A program made the position numbers and the translations under genes. Positions 32,553 to 35,792 of a DNA stretch of 35,792 nt are shown piece after piece. The notes under the pieces were generated by a model that did not search any database, was not told the origin of the DNA, and was given only the letters and a program-made list of their open reading frames with translations. Origin of the DNA: Oscillibacter sp. (lineage in GTDB: Bacteria; Bacillota; Clostridia; Oscillospirales; Oscillospiraceae); contig JAAVHD010000020.1 in NCBI GenBank assembly GCA_014799915.1, positions 1-35,792 of the forward strand, in the 5' to 3' direction. Every line of letters begins with the position of its first letter. Position 1 is the first letter of the stretch.

Positions 32553-33044
32553 TTACACGAAGACCAGAATTGCCAGGCACGCCCCCGCCAGGCTCATGGC
32601 CGCGGTGATCCGCCCCTGAGCCGCCTGCCGGGCGGTTTCCTCCCGCAGAAATCTGGTCAGCTCCTCTCTTGTTTCCTGTATGGCTTTTGCAAGTGTATCG
32701 CCGCCCTCCGGCAGCAGAGGCCCCAAAGGCCCCAGCAGTTTCCCCAACGGCGGCGGCAGAGTCCGGACGCCCTCCTGCCAGCACTGGGGGAGGGAAGCCC
32801 CCTCCGCCCTGATCCTCTCCAGCAGGGGCCTCCAAAGGAGCTCCGCCCCCAGTCCTTCGGTCAGGACATTCTCCAACAGCTCCGGCCATGTGGTCCGCCG
32901 GACCCGGATCTGATGATCCAGCACCGCCAGATCATCCAGCAGGGCCCGTCCTATCCGAACCGGCAGCAACCCTTCCCGCCGCCGCATCAGGCACCAGAGC
33001 CCCGCGCCGCCCAGCAGCAGCAGGGAACCCAACAATTTCCTCAT
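32553..33044 (-). CDS. spoIIIAB: Stage III sporulation protein AB
   Basis: 163-aa protein with N- and C-terminal TM segments; operon position. Confidence 0.9.
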   Translation of the reverse strand: MRKLLGSLLLLGGAGLWCLMRRREGLLPVRIGRALLDDLAVLDHQIRVRRTTWPELLENVLTEGLGAELLWRPLLERIRAEGASLPQCWQEGVRTLPPPLGKLLGPLGPLLPEGGDTLAKAIQETREELTRFLREETARQAAQGRITAAMSLAGACLAILVFV

Positions 33045-33117
33045 ACGAATCCTCGATTAAGAACTGCACTTCGTCACCGTGCGGAAATCTCGGAATCACA
33101 GCGGTTTGAAGTGCGTT

Positions 33118-33160
33118 ATTAAAGTTCTTTTTGATACTTTTTCTTTCAAGAAAAAGTATC
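33118..33160. repeat. AAAGTTCTTTTTGATACTTTTTCTT palindrome, compact copy, between spoIIIAA and spoIIIAB
   Basis: GATACTTTTTCTT-tc-AAGAAAAAGTATC perfect stem; left flank ATTAAAGTTCTTTTT nearly identical to the 1894-1908 copy. Confidence 0.85.
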
Positions 33161-34070
33161 ACAGCTTCTCCACCCGGCTCCTCCGCTCGCTCCCGCGCCC
33201 TTCGATCAATACGACCCTCTGAAACACGCCGCACTCCAGCAGGGCCCGTCCCACATTCCTGTTCCGCAGCTCCTCCAGCGACGCGGCATGGACCGTAGCC
33301 AGCAGCGCCGCGCCGCAGCCCGCAGCAGTGCATACCGCCTCCACGTCCGCAGCCAGGGCGATCTCGTCCAGCGCGATCACCTGGGGCGTCATGGCCCGCA
33401 GCAGCATAGGCACCGCCAGGTGCTTGGGACAGCCGTCCATCACGTCGGTGTGACAGCCCACCTCCAGCTGGGGCCGTCCCCTATGTATCGCTGCCAGCTC
33501 GCCCCGCTCATCCACCAGCGCCACCCGGCAGGGGGAACAGAGCTCCGTTCCCTGACTCAGCAGCCGCACCAGATCCCGCAGGAGGGTGGTCTTCCCGCCT
33601 CCCGGCGGGGAGAGCACCAGGGTGCTGACGGGCCTCCCGTCCTCCAGCAGCTCCGGCAGGATGGGCAGCGCCGTCCCCTCCCGCACTCTTGGGATGCGGA
33701 TGGCCAGGGAGGAGATATCCCGCAGACCCTCGTTGCCCGCGTTCCCGGGCAGTGCCGTGCCGCACAGCCCCACCCGGAAGCCTCCGGCGGCGGTGACATA
33801 GCCATGCCGGATGGTTTCAGCGGCGGCATACCGGGAGTACTCGGCGGCCTTGTCCAGGACTTGTTCCAGGTCATTCCGGGTGACCATGGTTTCGGGGAGG
33901 GCCGTCTCCCCCTCCGGCAGGGTGAGGTATATTTTTCTGCCGATCCGCAGGCGGATTTCCTCTGCCATCGCTTTTTTGCGGAAATCCAGGGACAGCGCGG
34001 CTGTCCGCAGCCGCAGCGGCAGCAGGGCGCAGGCTTCCTCATAGCGGGAGGCGGCATAGTCATCTTTCAT
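33159..34070 (-). CDS. spoIIIAA: Stage III sporulation protein AA (AAA-type ATPase)
   Basis: Walker A 'LSPPGGGKTTLLRDLVRLLS', 'VALVDERGELAA', 'HTDVMDGCPKHLAVPMLLRAMTPQVIALDEIA'. Confidence 0.95.
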   Translation of the reverse strand: MKDDYAASRYEEACALLPLRLRTAALSLDFRKKAMAEEIRLRIGRKIYLTLPEGETALPETMVTRNDLEQVLDKAAEYSRYAAAETIRHGYVTAAGGFRVGLCGTALPGNAGNEGLRDISSLAIRIPRVREGTALPILPELLEDGRPVSTLVLSPPGGGKTTLLRDLVRLLSQGTELCSPCRVALVDERGELAAIHRGRPQLEVGCHTDVMDGCPKHLAVPMLLRAMTPQVIALDEIALAADVEAVCTAAGCGAALLATVHAASLEELRNRNVGRALLECGVFQRVVLIEGRGSERRSRVEKL

Positions 34071-34156
34071 TTTGTTTCCTCCTTTGTGGATTTCTTGATT
34101 CTACTGTATGAGGGGTTGTCCTGTAATATGACCGTGGATTTTTCTCGCCGCCTACG

Positions 34157-34231
34157 ATTGTGCAATGACCGCATCGAGCGGTCATGCACAATTAAATTTT
34201 GCACGGCCACTCGATGTGGCCGTTGCAAAAT
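34157..34231. repeat. Double-hairpin repeat, copy C
   Basis: ATTGTGC-a-ATGACCGC-atcga-GCGGTCAT-GCACAAT, then ATTTTGCACGGCCAC-tcgat-GTGGCCG-t-TGCAAAAT. Confidence 0.85.
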
Positions 34232-34342
34232 CGTTGCTTCTTTTTGCTCGCGCGAAAAGAAGGCCCCCGCGCCGGCGAGGCGCGAATCTAAAATAAGATT
34301 TAAGCCGGGGCCGCCGCGCAGCGGCGGCAGAAGGAGCCTGCC

Positions 34343-35014
34343 ATGGAAATCAAACCCATTGCCCATATTAACACAGACTTCAAAGAAAAATTTGGCATTC
34401 CTCGCCAAAGCGGCCTGGTGGAGGCCCTGCGGGCCTCCATCATCTTCGAGCCGGAGTACCGGGTGCCGGACGCAGTCCGGGGCCTGGAAGAATTTTCCCA
34501 TATCTGGCTGCTCTGGGAGTTCTCCCGGGCCCACCGGGAGAACTGGTCCCCTACCGTCAGGCCGCCCCGCCTGGGGGGCAACAAGCGCGTGGGCGTGTTC
34601 GCGACACGCTCTCCCTTCCGCCCCAATGCTCTGGGGCTCTCCGCCGTGCGGCTGGAGGGCGTGGGGACGGACGGACCGGACGGGCCCGTCCTCCACGTCT
34701 CCGGGGCAGACCTGCTGGACGGTACGCCCATCTATGACATCAAGCCCTATCTGCCCTATGCTGACGCCATCCCCAAGGCCTCCGGGGGATTTACCGACCA
34801 GACGGCGCGGCGGTTGCTGACGGTGGAGTGCCCACAAGAGCTGTTGGCGGAGCTCCCGCCGGAGAAGCGGGAAGCTCTCCTGGCCGTCCTGGCCCAGGAC
34901 CCCCGGCCCTCCTATCAGTCGGACCCGGACCGGGTTTACGGCATGGCCTTCGCCGGGGCGGAGATTCGATTCACTGTAGAAGGCGGAACACTTACCGTGC
35001 GTGGCATCAGCTGA
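34343..35014 (+). CDS. trmO: tRNA (N6-threonylcarbamoyladenosine(37)-N6)-methyltransferase TrmO
   Basis: 'FGIPRQSGLVEALRASIIFEPEYR', 'LEEFSHIWLLWEF', 'RVGVFATRSPFRPNALGLSAVRLE', 'LDGTPIYDIKPYLPYAD'. RBS AGAAGGAG. Confidence 0.96.
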   Translation: MEIKPIAHINTDFKEKFGIPRQSGLVEALRASIIFEPEYRVPDAVRGLEEFSHIWLLWEFSRAHRENWSPTVRPPRLGGNKRVGVFATRSPFRPNALGLSAVRLEGVGTDGPDGPVLHVSGADLLDGTPIYDIKPYLPYADAIPKASGGFTDQTARRLLTVECPQELLAELPPEKREALLAVLAQDPRPSYQSDPDRVYGMAFAGAEIRFTVEGGTLTVRGIS

Positions 35015-35028
35015 ACACAAGCAGCGTA

Positions 35029-35063
35029 AAGGGACATGGCCCGCAGGCCATGTCCCTTTTCTG
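35029..35063. terminator. Intrinsic terminator between convergent trmO and the downstream minus-strand gene
   Basis: AAGGGACATGGCC-cgca-GGCCATGTCCCTT followed by TTCTG (also A-rich on the other side). Confidence 0.8.
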
Positions 35064-35073
35064 TGATATGCGT

Positions 35074-35792
35074 TCAGGCTTGGATGCTGAACCCCTGGCA
35101 AACCCTGGCAGCGGCAGCCTCCAGCTCCCGCAGGGAGTACAGGCCGTCCATTCCTCCATCATCCATCATGGCGAACGCCGCCAGCTTCCGCAGATTGGTC
35201 ATAGATATGGCCAGGTCTTTCCCCATCCAGCTGTCCTGGCTGTTTTCCGCGATTACTGCCCGGTATTTGCGCTCATTGGAGGCAAAAAGGGCCTGTACGC
35301 TTTTATAGACTTTCTGTTCCTCCTCGCCGGTCCTATTGCAGGACTCCAGATAGCCGCCCACCATCTTGCTGAAGGAAACGGAAACCTCCGTCTTCTGATG
35401 CTGGTACACCACGTCCAGCTGGTGGAGTTTCTCGTCCCGCTCCGCACCGCTGTATGTGTCCTGCCACGCCGCTGTCTGTGCCGCGTGGGCCGCTGCCAGC
35501 AGGTCCGCCGTCGCGCCCAGGTCCCCGCCCTCATAGGTGTTGGGATCGAAGGTCAGGCTGACGCTGAACGATGTGCTGCCGCGGCTTTCCGCGCCAAGGA
35601 AGCATGTGCCGCCGGTCATCGTCCGCGTGACCGTGCCGTCCTCGGCGACCACATCCGTCGTCTGCAAGCCAACCAGTTCCTCCCAGGTGCCTTTCCTGAT
35701 TTCAAGGCAATCTGTAATATTCACGGCGTTATCAAAGGAGAGATTTTCCATTGGGGCAGGTTTTGTCTTGACCGCAGCGCTGCCATAGGAGG
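35074..35792 (-). CDS. Hypothetical protein, probably 5'-truncated by the window edge
   Basis: The frame stays open from ATG 35751 to the window end (SYGSAAVKTKPAP-MENLSF...), so the true start may lie outside; alpha-helical C-terminal half. Confidence 0.65.
   Translation of the reverse strand, partial: SYGSAAVKTKPAPMENLSFDNAVNITDCLEIRKGTWEELVGLQTTDVVAEDGTVTRTMTGGTCFLGAESRGSTSFSVSLTFDPNTYEGGDLGATADLLAAAHAAQTAAWQDTYSGAERDEKLHQLDVVYQHQKTEVSVSFSKMVGGYLESCNRTGEEEQKVYKSVQALFASNERKYRAVIAENSQDSWMGKDLAISMTNLRKLAAFAMMDDGGMDGLYSLRELEAAAARVCQGFSIQA

Noticed and set aside
1-35792. CRISPR arrays, tRNA/rRNA genes, prophage or transposase genes
   Set aside because: No regularly spaced direct repeats, cloverleaf tRNA, rRNA or transposase/integrase proteins were seen in the window.

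Overview
The window looks like a chromosomal segment from a GC-rich, spore-forming Clostridia/Oscillospiraceae-like Firmicute; this is inferred from the spoIIIA operon, SLH proteins and repeat style. Left to right it holds: (i) a cell-envelope cluster (MBOAT O-acyltransferase, DHHW/AlgX-like partner, SLH-transglutaminase, Pro-rich lipoprotein, M15 D-Ala-D-Ala peptidase-like protein); (ii) a carbohydrate operon (AraC regulator, GPH symporter, esterase, domain-permuted GH3); (iii) a ~0.85-kb structured 5' leader ending in two GEMM-I-type (c-di-GMP-I) riboswitch-like aptamers, upstream of a large beta-helix/SLH surface protein; (iv) murI, DUF1934 and argS, interrupted by a lower-GC methyltransferase/GNAT pair; (v) a 5'-nucleotidase-SLH protein and a dihydropyrimidinase; (vi) a complete spoIIIAA-AH operon on the minus strand; (vii) trmO and a truncated hypothetical. 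The most unusual signals are the leader RNA, whose upstream ~460 nt I cannot assign to a family, and several dispersed modular palindromic repeats. In these repeats the linkers or loop cores are conserved, while the hairpin arms change sequence between copies but stay self-complementary. All calls were made by eye, with no database searches or folding computations.
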